Source: Sipunculus nudus
Lineage: Eukaryota > Annelida > Sipuncula > Golfingiida > Sipunculidae
Length of the DNA stretch: 64,000 bases
NCBI GenBank assembly: GCA_026874595.1
Contig: CM049310.1
Span: forward strand, 30,813,558-30,877,557
Direction of reading: 5' to 3'
Made by a program: the position numbers and the translations under genes. The notes beneath the pieces are model-generated. The model made no database searches and was not told where the DNA came from. It worked only from the letters and a program-made list of their open reading frames with translations. This document shows, one piece after another, positions 9,137-20,000 of this stretch. How positions within the stretch are numbered: the first letter of the stretch is position 1; each line of letters opens with the position of its first letter.

Positions 9137-10980
9137 CACTGAAAATCAAAAATGTGGACGGGAACACATTTAGCGCGTTACGGAACTCAAACACATCAAA
9201 TTTTGCTGTGCATGAGGCATTAAATGTGTTTCGTTTAGTCAGAACACACTCACTGTGTTACCAAACGCATTATTCCGCTCAAACACATCTGTTTTCCAAA
9301 ATGTGTTTGGAAATGTGTTTGGGAACACATCTACTGTGTTTGAGTATGTGTTTCAAAACACATGTAATGTGTATGCGCCTTTCCCCGAGAGGGAGTTGGT
9401 TGTCACGTGATACATAACCGCCAAATTCAAAAACAGTCTGGTCTTTGTTCGGGTGGCCCATCATCTCAGCAGACATAACTGGCAGAGTACATGCTGCAAG
9501 GTCTGAGGTAAGTTAAGAATGTATTGTTTTTTTCAAAATCGGCTATATGTGGAATGTCTTAATTATATGTACATTCAGTAAGAGCACTGAGTGTTAATTA
9601 TCCAGATTTAGATGATGATGCCTGCATTGCATGCCTGCCTGACTGCGACATTGCCCCTAAAATAATATGTATACAGTCATGCAGTTTACAAGGAATGTGC
9701 AAGGAGATTTATATTATACATGTATATAACATATTTTTGTCTTACTTAACAACTTAACATTACCAAAGACGTTATTATTATATAATTCCAACTGTTCACT
9801 GTATATGCATGTGTATGCATGCAGGGCCATGCACTAAGTTCATGAAGCTTCGCTCAGTACAGGGCACATGTAACAACTGCTGATAAGACAGCAGGCAGCT
9901 TGTTGTAGAACAGGGTCAGGTTTGTAACCCTATAAGGTTGTTACAGTCGCAGCGTGCTTTTATACAGCCACACTCTTGTTATGTTGGTGACTTAGCTACA
10001 TATATGCCCCCCCCCCTCCCCACCCGAGTAGTAAATGCTAATATACAACTGCACAATGTTTCATGCCTGCTTGTTTTTTTAATTTCTTATACGTTCGTTT
10101 TCTTATTTTATAGGACTTAAGCCCACCCAAGTCTTTATGCTCTTCAAGAAGAGGAGCGAAATGAGGCTGTCTCAAGACTGCTGGTGATCCAATTAAGAGA
10201 GCTACATCATAGATGAATGCACAATTACTCCAGACTCATTGAACTTATATTTACCATATATTATGACATTTCGGCAACTTGCACTCTACATATATACCCC
10301 ATTTCTGTATATTATAGTATGTGCATCACTTGGTTTAGTTATAATCTGGGCTGTTTTTCTCAGATTCTTGGCCTGCATACTACAGAAAAACATCATTAGA
10401 GACCTGTGTCTCTGTATTCAATAAGGACAAGGACTATAATATATTTTTTTCATAAACTGAATAAATATACGTTGAAATATTATGATAAATGGTTCAAATT
10501 TGTGTAACTGCTTTTGTTATTTGTTTTCTGTGTTACAGGTGAATATACAGCTGAATTATATGGATTAGATACTTTTATTCCTTACTTATTCCAGTCTCAA
10601 GACCAGGCAAGCTCCATGTATTTGGAACTTTTGCAGAACCCATTTAGCACATTCAGAACACATCAAATGCGTTTCAGAACACATTTATATTATCATACAC
10701 ATTTACTGTGTTTCCGTACACATTTAATGACTCGTCCCAGATACAACTCTCTAACACATCTCTATGTGTTTCCTAACACATGTGTGTGTTCCGAAACACG
10801 TCTATGTGTGTTCCGAAACACATTTATATGTGTTCCCAAACACATCTATGATGTGTTACAAAACACATTAAATTTATCATACACATTAATGTGTTTCTGT
10901 ACACATTTTAATGCCTCATCTCAGATACAAGTCTCGTACACATTTAAATGTGTTCCCAAACACATTTTTGGTTTTCAGTG
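9137..10980. mobile_element. CACTG-ended DNA transposon (CMC/CACTA-like), non-autonomous
   Basis: Terminal inverted repeats of ~36 bp start CACTGAAAA and include CAAAAATGTG and GGGAACACATTT on both sides (9137 and 10980). Flanks read TA on each side, but the insertion sits in a TA microsatellite, so a duplication cannot be proved. Both subterminal regions (9137-9370, 10620-10980) are packed with AACACAT / ATGTGTT in both orientations, the layout of CACTA-type subterminal transposase-binding repeats. The interior (9400-10600) has no transposase. It contains splice-like sites and AATAAA at 10460. Confidence 0.68.
10620..10980. repeat. Subterminal dyad array of the CACTG transposon, right side
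   Basis: About a dozen AACACAT or ATGTGTT heptamers, often paired as inverted repeats with 3-8 bp spacing, for example AACACAT-CTCT-ATGTGTT (10754 on) and AACACATTTAT-ATGTGTT. A matching but sparser array is at 9160-9370. Confidence 0.85.
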
Positions 10981-10983
10981 TAT

Positions 10984-11182
10984 TTATATGCCTGATTCAG
11001 ATTAAACTCAGAATGGATAATTAATAAGTCTGAACACAGTTTATAGGCCTAATGAAAATAATAAGAATATGCAGATTAAATTGTCAGTTTATAATGTAAA
11101 ATTTTTCCAGGAAAATATGTGTATGTTTGGTTACTTTGACCAAAAAAATAGCTCTTGGAAAAACTTATGGAGCGGGCTAGTG

Positions 11183-11219
<37 letters not shown>

Positions 11220-11500
11220 TAATTTAGCGGCCGAGACAAGACGAAGGACTGATCCAAAACATTTGCGAAAATTCTCGAAATGTAAGAAATTCACAAAACA
11301 AAATTTTAATATATATGATACCTGTAGGGGTATCATATAATTTTTTTGCGCCCGAATGACTGATAAAAGAAATTCCACTAAATTACTTATTAAAGATAAC
11401 ACATGTACATACAACTGGGCTTTAATTGTTATTCCTGAAACTGCAAAGGTGACAGGTAAGTGTTGTGCACAGAAGTCGCTCCCGGCTTCGTGCACACGGT
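10984..11500 (+). repeat. Continuation of the split tandem repeat
   Basis: 10984-11340 matches 19502-19822 (ATGCCTGATTCAGATTAAAC, TTATGGAGCGGGCTAG, a TTA microsatellite, GCGGCCGAGACAAGACGAAG). 11347-11500 is a second copy of 8885-9045. No coding function was seen. Confidence 0.75.
11186..11219. repeat. (TTA)n microsatellite
   Basis: About eleven TTA triplets. The homologous copy at 19688 has about six. Confidence 0.9.
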
Positions 11501-11949
11501 CTACGAATGTGGATTACGCATACGGTTGAATGGAAACAACCAAATTTACAGAACAATCTTTGCGCAGTACGCGTTATAACACTAGCTGATAAAGCTGGTA
11601 AATGTGCTTTTTAATCGGTATTGGGGGATGTGTTAAATAAGATGAGATATGTTGGCTCATTCTTTTAAAAGTTACAATAAAATATAATTTTTCAGTGAGA
11701 TACTATTTTCAAATATTTTTACATTTATTTTGTGGCGCTGTGCCTGTGGCAAGAAATTCATAGAGATATGTTTACCTTAAAGATCGTTGACTAGTTACAT
11801 ATATTATTATTGTTAGACGTATAACGTTTAGATTGACGTAAGGAAGATATGAAAGATGAATTAAATGTATGTTTCAAGGCAAGGAAGCTGTTCCAAAAGA
11901 AAGAAACGGGAATGCGCATACCTCATTAGTGGCAGAAACGGTTCCAAGG

Positions 11950-12110
11950 GGGAGCGCCCCCCGCCCCCCCCCCCCCTTTCCAGCCGCCGCAAACTTTTTA
12001 AGACCATTTTTTGCATCCTGGACCTTCCTCCCCCCCCCCCCCCCCCCCCAGCCCCTCACTCTACCCCCTCACCTTTTCTCCAGACCTTCCACCCCCCCCC
12101 CCCCCCACAT
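11950..12110. repeat. C-rich cluster of homopolymer runs
   Basis: Three long C-runs separated by pyrimidine-rich sequence. Translates as proline-rich frames with no other protein features. Confidence 0.85.
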
Positions 12111-12389
12111 CTCCTTTTTCTCTGGAGCTTGGGACCATTAGGTTTTGTAATTAGTCCTCCTTGGTTGGACCTGCAACTTAAAAATCACGTATAGAATCAC
12201 TCAAAATGAGACTGTACATTAAAAGTTATTTATTCTAATATCGGCAGGTCACTGCGGGAACAATATCCTTTTAAATGAGGTATAACTCAGTTACATACGC
12301 AACGCGGTTTCAGCGAATATTAGGGGAAAAAGTGGACCGACTTTTCTTTTATAAGTATTAGAAATAGACTATACGCAGACAGACTAAAC

Positions 12390-12830
12390 ACTTGTGGGGG
12401 ACCAACAGCAGTTGCTGGAATCACCAAATTTTATGCAAAAATCAATCACATGTCAAATGTTGTGGGATTGAGCTCTGTGTGGTGCCACCTGCATCGACTA
12501 AAATTTTACGAGAAAAGGCTAAAAAACCTTCGAAAATCTTCTTTCTCCAAAATCATGCAGCCATATTTAGCATGTTTAGTATTTCAGAAAAATGATCCCA
12601 AAGACAAGCTACCACTTTTGTTCAAATAGTACGGATTCCGTGAATCTTGGCCGTTTTACAGGTATTTGAACTTAGTCATTTGGCCAAGAAAACATTCTCT
12701 GAGCTAACATCACCAGATTATATGCAAATATTGGTCACATGAATCATATTGTTGCGCCACCTGCATCGACCTATATTTTAAAGGCAAAAACTCAGTGGGC
12801 CTTTGTTAAAGTTAAGTTCAATAACTTTCG
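12390..12830 (+). repeat. Family I fragment
   Basis: Shares with 35500-36300 the series ATCACCAAATTTTATGCAAA, GGTGCCACCTGCATCGAC, AAAGGCTAAAAA, TCTTCTTTCTCCAAAATCATG and a second CGCCACCTGCATCGAC at 12750. It lacks a recognisable 5' end. Confidence 0.55.
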
Positions 12831-13139
12831 GCTGAATTATTATAACCTTTAACAAAGAAAAGACTGTGAGATACCTTGGTAAACAAAGCAATTGGATTTA
12901 TTGGAGTAACAGACGGTGAGCTCAGGTGTATATAAGCAGAGCTGTACAGGCAATACATGTATGAATAATTGGTGTCGATATCCAGCTTGTGTGCATGTAA
13001 AGTATATCTGTATTCTGACATTGCTTTCAATATGCATCTGTTACTAGACATTTTGACCAAAACAATCTTATGAATATGTCAGCTTGAAATATGCATTGTA
13101 GCAAAAGTTATTCTGTATGTGTACACAGACTGAGCTACA

Positions 13140-13930
13140 GGCCAAGATTTCTACTGTATCTCTAAATAGCTGAGCAGACTGCCCCCTATTTTAGATTTGG
13201 CAACAGGCCAAGTTTCAGTCAGTGCAGTAGCTAAACCTAGCGCTTTAGCTACGCTTGACTGGGGGGGGGGGGGGGGCGGGGGGGGGGGGGGGGGCAGCTG
13301 ATAAGCCGAGTGCACCCAACACAAGAGAAGTTTGATGTAATGACCTATGTAATGTTGGCATATCCATACATCTTTGTTGGCATTCTCGTGCACAAGACTG
13401 TTATCGCCATCTACAATTATTTTTGCGGACTGTATTTCCCTGCTTATTTCTCAGGAAAGATTTAATATTCATAAATCAACCTTAATTGTGTATATCTATA
13501 GCTCGGACAGCTTCGTCGTATTCAAGACTGTCGGCGCCGACAAAATTAACTTTTGCACAGGGTGTCTCTGCATTTTCTCAGGACTGATTTGACATATCAG
13601 CCTGAAACTGTACATACATCTCGGGTAGTTTTGTTGTATACAAGACTTGCGGCGCCACTGACATTTGTTTTTGGGTGGCATGATAGTGTCGTGACCTCTA
13701 ATCAATTTTGTGTTGTGTACATCAATGCCAGTGTCTCAGGAGTAATGTATGTGTTTGGTGCTTGTAACCCGGTTCAGTTTATTAGCACTTGCTTTGTACA
13801 TGTACATGTCACACATGTAATTGAAGCGCAATCAAGTACCTTTCAAATAATGGTGAAGCATGTTATCAGGGAAGCATTATACCTAATGTATATCCCATTG
13901 CATGGGTTCGCATTAGGCCTGTAGAGAAAA
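13140..13930 (+). repeat. Repeat family H, copy 1 (palindrome units with poly(G))
   Basis: Related to 36880-37890. Shared parts are a GCAGACTGCC / AGATTTGGCA region, a poly(G) tract (13261-13294), three ~125-bp units with GCGCC palindromes (near 13405, 13532, 13651) and a tail ending CGCATTAGGCCTGTAG. No protein is encoded. Confidence 0.7.
13261..13294. repeat. Poly(G) tract
   Basis: 34 bases of G broken by a single C. Sits in repeat family H, whose other copy also has a G-run, so the tract belongs to the element. Confidence 0.95.
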
Positions 13931-14389
13931 AAAAATGATCATGACAAACACTCCTTCGGCCTTTTTAGGTAAGCAGGCAAGTATAAATCAACCTCGATGC
14001 ACCCGATATCTAAAGAATGGCACCTAGTCAACTTTGCCTCCTTCCGCAGCCATGACATCAGGTTCACCAGGATGTCCCCTCGCTCATCACAAGCCTCCAC
14101 AACAAAAGAAAAAAATATCATAAGCAGATTAGGTCTTCATTCACCAATCGGGCCTGTGACAGGTAGTGTAACGCCACGGTGCTGCCATCTTCATTCACCA
14201 AGCGGGCCTGTGACAGAGAGTGTAAACGCCAACTGAACTTGGTGCCTGCCAAGGGGAGTTGGTCACGTTACTAGGCGATCGCACACCTTGAGGACCAACA
14301 GAAGGCCTTCATAGCTTGGTAGAATAACGTCCCCCATCTTGAAAAAGACCGCTTTTAGAGTCAGGCCCAGCTACAACGTCAGGTACAAC

Positions 14390-14720
14390 TGCAGAATCAG
14401 CCCCCCCCCCCCCCCCCTTTACTGTGAAGGACAACTACAGAATCAGTCCCAGCTTCAGAGTAGGCCTAAGGCTCAGCTACAGATTCAGGCCCAACTACAG
14501 AGTCAGCCCAAGCAACAGAGTCAGGTCAAGCTACAGAGTCAGGCCCAACTACAGAGTCAGCCCAAGCAACAGAGTCAGGTCAAGCTACAGAGTCAGGCCC
14601 AACTACAGAGTCAGCCCAAGCAACAGGGTCAGGTCAAGCTACAGAGTCAGGCTCAAACTACAGAGTCAGCCCAAGCAATAGAGTCAGGCCCAGCAATAGA
14701 GTCATCCCGAACTACAGAGT
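14390..14720 (+). repeat. 18-bp / 54-bp minisatellite (Gln-rich when translated)
   Basis: Tandem CTACAGAGTCAGGCCCAA-type 18-mers grouped in threes into 54-bp higher-order units, diverging at both edges. All of it is open in one frame (Gln/Ser/Lys-rich) because 18 is divisible by 3. No start context, splice sites or homologous domain were seen, so it is treated as non-coding. Confidence 0.85.
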
Positions 14721-15929
14721 TAGGCCAAGCCATAGAGACAGGCCCTGTTAAACACACCGGATCTCCAAATAACATAACTCTCTTTATTACCGGCAGGAGT
14801 CGCCACATACAGAAGAATCATGTTTCACATTATACAGCAGGACCAGCTACAGAGTAAAACCCAACTGCAGTCAGGCCCAGCACATAAATCGCAGATACTG
14901 GGAACCTTTCGATGCTCTCAAAGGGACCTTCTCATGTAAACCTTTCACAGTCAATACTAAAGCTTCACCCAATGTCTATCTGAGATCTACAGTCGACCTC
15001 CCCCCCCCCCCCCCCCCAACACACAGACATACACCTAAAAATCTAGGAAACAGAACAGTAAGCGCTGAATACAAAAAAAAAACATAGGCAAATTTACCAT
15101 CATGTTGCATTTTCAGGTGCGCCATTTCAGCCTAATGTTCAAAATGTCTCTACGCTCTGGGAGGGGGAACCGCTCCCCATCTGCGCCCCTATTCCAAAAT
15201 TCTGAATCCGACCCTGGTCTACTTTCATTCTAATAGAGGCTGAGCAAGCTTACCAACTGGCCGAGGTAAACAACATGGAAGGTGCAACCCCAGTAATCAC
15301 CTGGGCATTTAGATAACCATCACATTGAACTCCCTAAACCATTCTCTGCGGTATACTGGAGGAAGAAGACATGTAATGAGAATCCATAGATGCCACATTT
15401 ATCTTCAAAACTGCCGAGACATGACTTTATATAATGTCAATAAGATCCCCTGTTTGTAACCCTCAAGAAATTTAACTGATACAGAAAACTTTTTTTTCAA
15501 TATTACCCGAACTGATACTGTGGTTGGCTTCATATTCGCGAGGTTATATATACGCGATTTTCAAATTCTTAGTTCCTCAAGAGGGTTTATATATTGATGC
15601 TAACGGCACAGTATATGTGAGATGCCATTGAAGCTACTGATCACCTTTGCAGATATAGACTGGCCCAGTCAATGAAATAGTTATGACTTAACTGTTTCTG
15701 AGAGAAATCAAACGTTCCCGCGTTGTATCGCACTTAGTATCGGTACCGCCATCTAGCGGCAACTCATATAACTAATTTACCATTATCTGACCCTCTTATT
15801 TCATGATAAGAGCTGGCACTGAGTAAAGTGTATCGGTACACAGAATCACTTTTAATTTTAAGAATTTTATTGGTAAACGCAAATACTAAAGCCCAGGCAG
15901 GGCTATCGCAGATGTAGCGCCTTATTCAC

Positions 15930-16345
15930 GAAGGTTTTATTTTCGCGATAATTTCTCCTTCGAGAAAATCGCGATTTTGTAATTCTTGGCAAAATTCACG
16001 CATATTTAATGAGATCAGAGTTTACGAGGCCAATGTCGCCGTGTGTCCATCTGTAAACGTTTAGTGTCACCGGCAAAAACTTACCAGGGCTTTGATGGAT
16101 TTTGATGAAACTCAACAGAAATAATAATACCATTATAATATCTCGCCTAAATTTGATACCGGGCAAAAAAAGTGCATATTTTTATGAGGTCAGCGGTCAC
16201 CAGACTTTGGTGGCGTCAGGATGACTTACAAAAAACTCTCATACATTTTCATTAAACTCATGATAAATATTTACCAAAATAGTTTCTCGCCTAGATCAAA
16301 TTCTTGGCAAAATCCATGCATATTCACTGAGGTTAGAGGTCACAA
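15930..16345 (+). repeat. Degenerate ~150-170-bp repeat
   Basis: Three related blocks: CTTGGCAAAATTCACGCATA (15986), CGGGCAAAAAAAGTGCATAT (16160) and CTTGGCAAAATCCATGCATA (16303). Each is followed by a TNANGAGGTCAGNGGTCAC-like phrase. Nothing coding. Confidence 0.5.
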
Positions 16346-17589
16346 AAAAAACACGCAATGCATGTTATGCACCCTTGCGTTGCAATTGTTTACTGAATGC
16401 CCCGTGCCGGCGAGCTCTTGTCCTCAGACCACTTGTTAATGTGTAATTAATATTGCATCCGAAGATTTATAAAAAAAATAGATAATGGATTTCATTACCT
16501 TTTGGCCGCCGCTGCCGCCGCCTCAGTCGTAGACCATCTTTACGAGCGAATTAACTCGGAAAATATATTTCATGGATTTATTTTCAAAATGTGTATATGC
16601 ACATGGAAATGGGTGCAAGCCTTCAGTAGAAGATTATCCTGTATAATAGATGAAAGGACCTTTAATACAAGACGGGCCTTGACCTTGAACAGATCCATAT
16701 GGGGTTAACTTCATACAAAATATTATTTTAGGAATCTCAAGAAAGGGTAGTTGGGTTGTTATGACCGATGATACTGGATAGGTTGGCTTAGTCTTGTGCA
16801 GAAGACTGGTAGCGCCACCTATGATATTTTATTTGGGGTTTGGACAGTTTTTCAGCCTCTTCACTGTCACTTGATGGCACTAATGGATATATTTCTGTCA
16901 AATGGTCCACATGCACATATATTGAAGTCAATGCACATGAACCTAAATCCGTATTTTTTTACTAAAATAACTGCCTTTTCTTTGCCTAACGAAAATTCTT
17001 TGACAGCTTAATCTGGTACGGAAGTCCGAAGACATGTGGCGCCCCTGAAACCTATCTACACTAATTTTACCTTTGTTGTTGAGGTAACTTTGCCTGTGTT
17101 AAATTTAGCCACTGCTATATAGAACATGTTGTCAATACTACTCCAAAACTCAGTCATATTATTTGACAGATTGACTGAATCGATAAGAAACCGTCATTTG
17201 TTTCACATATAACTTCACATAACATAATTTCGAGAATTCAAACCAGAACTTTTAAGTTTTATTGTGAAATAACCAGCAGCGGATTCGAAGGCGGGCGAGG
17301 GTTCTCAGAGAGCGTTTTCTGTCCTATATATTTTTTTTTTATTTGAAACACTTTAATATGTTGTAGGTTTCTGTACCGTTATTTTAAACCAAAATTTCTT
17401 CATAATTGGTGACATTTAGAATTTTGCCACACTGAGGGAGGATGACATACCGCGCACACCGACTCCCAACGTACAAAAGGAAATTGCGCCTCTGAGAGAT
17501 TATAATATTTACATCTTATATGACATTATACTCATTTCCGCAGAAACCTAAATTTAGCCAAATGGATAATATACACAGACACCCCCCCC

Positions 17590-17640
<51 letters not shown>
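17590..17640. repeat. (AT)n microsatellite
   Basis: About 45 bp of alternating AT preceded by a C-run (17582-17590). Confidence 0.9.
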
Positions 17641-17641
<1 letters not shown>

Positions 17642-18299
17642 CCTTTCTGCTGGTTTGTCTATTAGTATGAAAACGATAAATTTAAGTGTAACCTTGAACG
17701 TTGTGATGATAGCCGTATATCTCATTGTGTGCGAGCAGAAGAGTTTCTACATTTACATAGAGGTTAGATGTTTCATCACAGAGTAAACGTCATCCGAAAC
17801 TCTAAAACTCTCGGGACTAGGCAATAACCGTGTGTATAGCTGCATGCCACACAGAGGTATGTATACTCGTATTATAACATGGACAAGTTTTCTGGTTTTA
17901 TTAAGGTTTTTAGGTCAATGATAGTACATACAAATGTAATTTTCAAAATTAAAAGAACATGCATATGCGTCAGCTCAAAAGCAGTATTTCAGACGAGTGG
18001 GTTTAGAACTGGCTCCAAAGAGATATCTTCAAAATATAGCGACCGATCAAGGAATATTAAACTGCACTCCCACATCCAACAGGTATACAGAGGCATGATC
18101 AAGGTTAACCTGTATCGCACTGTATGGTAACTCACCAGGATAATGGTGATGAATGATACAGTTACTGTGTTATTGTATCCGTCTTAAAGGAGTTTTGGGG
18201 ATAAATAGTTTAACGTGGGTTCGGCCCCGCTACCGCCTTCGTCTGCGAAGAACTGCTCTGAGACCCTCAAACTTATCTTTCTGAAACCCGGCATAATCA

Positions 18300-19330
18300 T
18301 TAGGTCACATGTGAACTCGTGCCTTACAAAGATTGTTGGCGCCACCTGTAATCCTTTTCGAGCATTGTCTATCTGTGCATCTTTTTTTTCTAGTGATGAT
18401 AGCACATATCTCTGAAGTGATTTAATGTATTGGGCCGAAATATTGCATGCTCATGGATCTTGGGTCCTCCATCATGTACTCAAGAGTGTGGCGCCATCTG
18501 CAAACATTTGCCCCTGAAAATCACTCATATCGCAAAAGTGATCCGATGTATCAGACTGAAATTTGGCATGTTCATCCATCTTAGATTTGGATAGCTTTTT
18601 CGTACACATGACAGGTGGCGCCACTTATAATCACGCATTTGTAGAATATATCTATACATATATCTCAGGATAGGTTTCAAGAATCCGCCCGGAATTTGGT
18701 AAGTCCAATGATCTTTGATAACTTATTGTCATACACAAGTCTAGTGGCGCCACCTACAATCATAAACGCGGACCATCCATTCATAAAACTGGTTATTTGG
18801 TAAAAAATGCAAATACTTCAGGAGTGGTTGGATGTTTCGGCCTGAACCTTTGCAGGTTTTAGCTTTATTGTAGACCAGACAGGTGGCCCCAACTATCATC
18901 CTGTTTTCGTAGATTACATTGATGCCTTTTTCTAAGGAGTGGTAAACTTTAGTGTATCTGCCTGAAATTTGGCATGTTCATCCATCTTAGATTTCTCATG
19001 TGCCAGACTGGTGGCGCCACCTACAATCACATATTTGCAAAATACATTTAGGTATTAATCTCAAGAGTGGTTTGATGTATCCGCCTAAAAGATTGCATGA
19101 CCACAGACCTTGGGATGGTTTATTTTGAATACAAGACTGGTGGCACCACCTACAATCGAATTCATCTAGCGTCCATTTAGATCTGCTATTAGCGAAAATC
19201 ATACATATCTCAGGAGTCGTTCAATTATGTAACGTTTAGAAAATTTGCATGTCTAACCATCTTTGATAGCTTACTCATAAAATGACTGGTGGTGACACCT
19301 ACAATATTTTTCTTAGTTTTGTCCATCCAA
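18300..19330 (+). repeat. Degenerate ~130-bp tandem array with GGCGCC palindromes
   Basis: About eight units, each with a GTGGCGCCACC-type palindrome (near 18339, 18490, 18616, 18745, 18883, 19011, 19140, 19288) followed by a TACAATC-like tail. Between palindromes are conserved phrases such as TCAGGAGTGGTT, CCTGAAATTTGGCATG and TTCATCCATCTTAGA. There is no coding potential. The shifting spacing (126-150 bp) shows the array is old. Confidence 0.8.
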
Positions 19331-19423
19331 GTGTCTTAGGACACTTAGGCACAAATGTGGAAGGCTGTCATGTCAGGCTCACTTTGTCCGTTTCTCTGTA
19401 CGTGACTTTGTATAATTCCTTCT

Positions 19424-19424
<1 letters not shown>

Positions 19425-19505
<81 letters not shown>

Positions 19506-19830
19506 TGATTCAGATTAAACTCAGAAAGTATAATTAATAAGTCTGAACACAGTTTATAATGAAAATAATAAGAATATGCAGATTAAAATGTCGGTTTATA
19601 ATGTAATTTTTTCCCCAGGAAAATGTATGTTTGGTTACTTTGACAAAAAAATAGCTCTTTGAAAAACTTATGGAGCGGGCTAGTGTGTTATTATTATTAT
19701 TATTATTTAATTTAGCGGCCGAGACAAGACGAAGGACTGATCCAAATCATTTGCGAAAATTCTTGAAATGTAAGAAATTCACAAGATAAAATTTCAATTT
19801 ATATGATACCTTTAGGGATGATTTTTTTAA
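19425..19830 (+). repeat. (AT)n tract and second copy of the ATGCCTGATTCAG repeat
   Basis: A ~78-bp AT microsatellite leads straight into 19502-19822, homologous to 10984-11340 with small differences, including a shorter TTA run. Confidence 0.8.
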
Positions 19831-20000
19831 CAAGCCTACATTTTTAATGTTCTTTGGAGCCTTTGAAAACACGAAAGTTTGAGATCCGTAGCAGTAACTA
19901 CCAATATTAAAACGGGGGGCTCGGTGCTCATTCAGTAATATAAGCCAAAATTTAGTAGCAGAGAACAATTATTATTTCTACTTGTGAGGCCATAATATAA

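Larger units (their letters stand above)
13931..18299. other. Repeat remnants, no gene seen
   Basis: Apart from the minisatellite, the 15.9 kb repeat and the AT tract, it holds scattered palindrome-unit fragments (GTAGCGCCACC near 16809, GTGGCGCCCC near 17038), C-runs at 14399 and 14999, and a GCC-rich start at 16505. Nothing coding is supported. Confidence 0.5.

Noticed and set aside
11865-12194. Proline-rich frames
   Set aside because: Artefacts of poly(C) runs, no other protein features.
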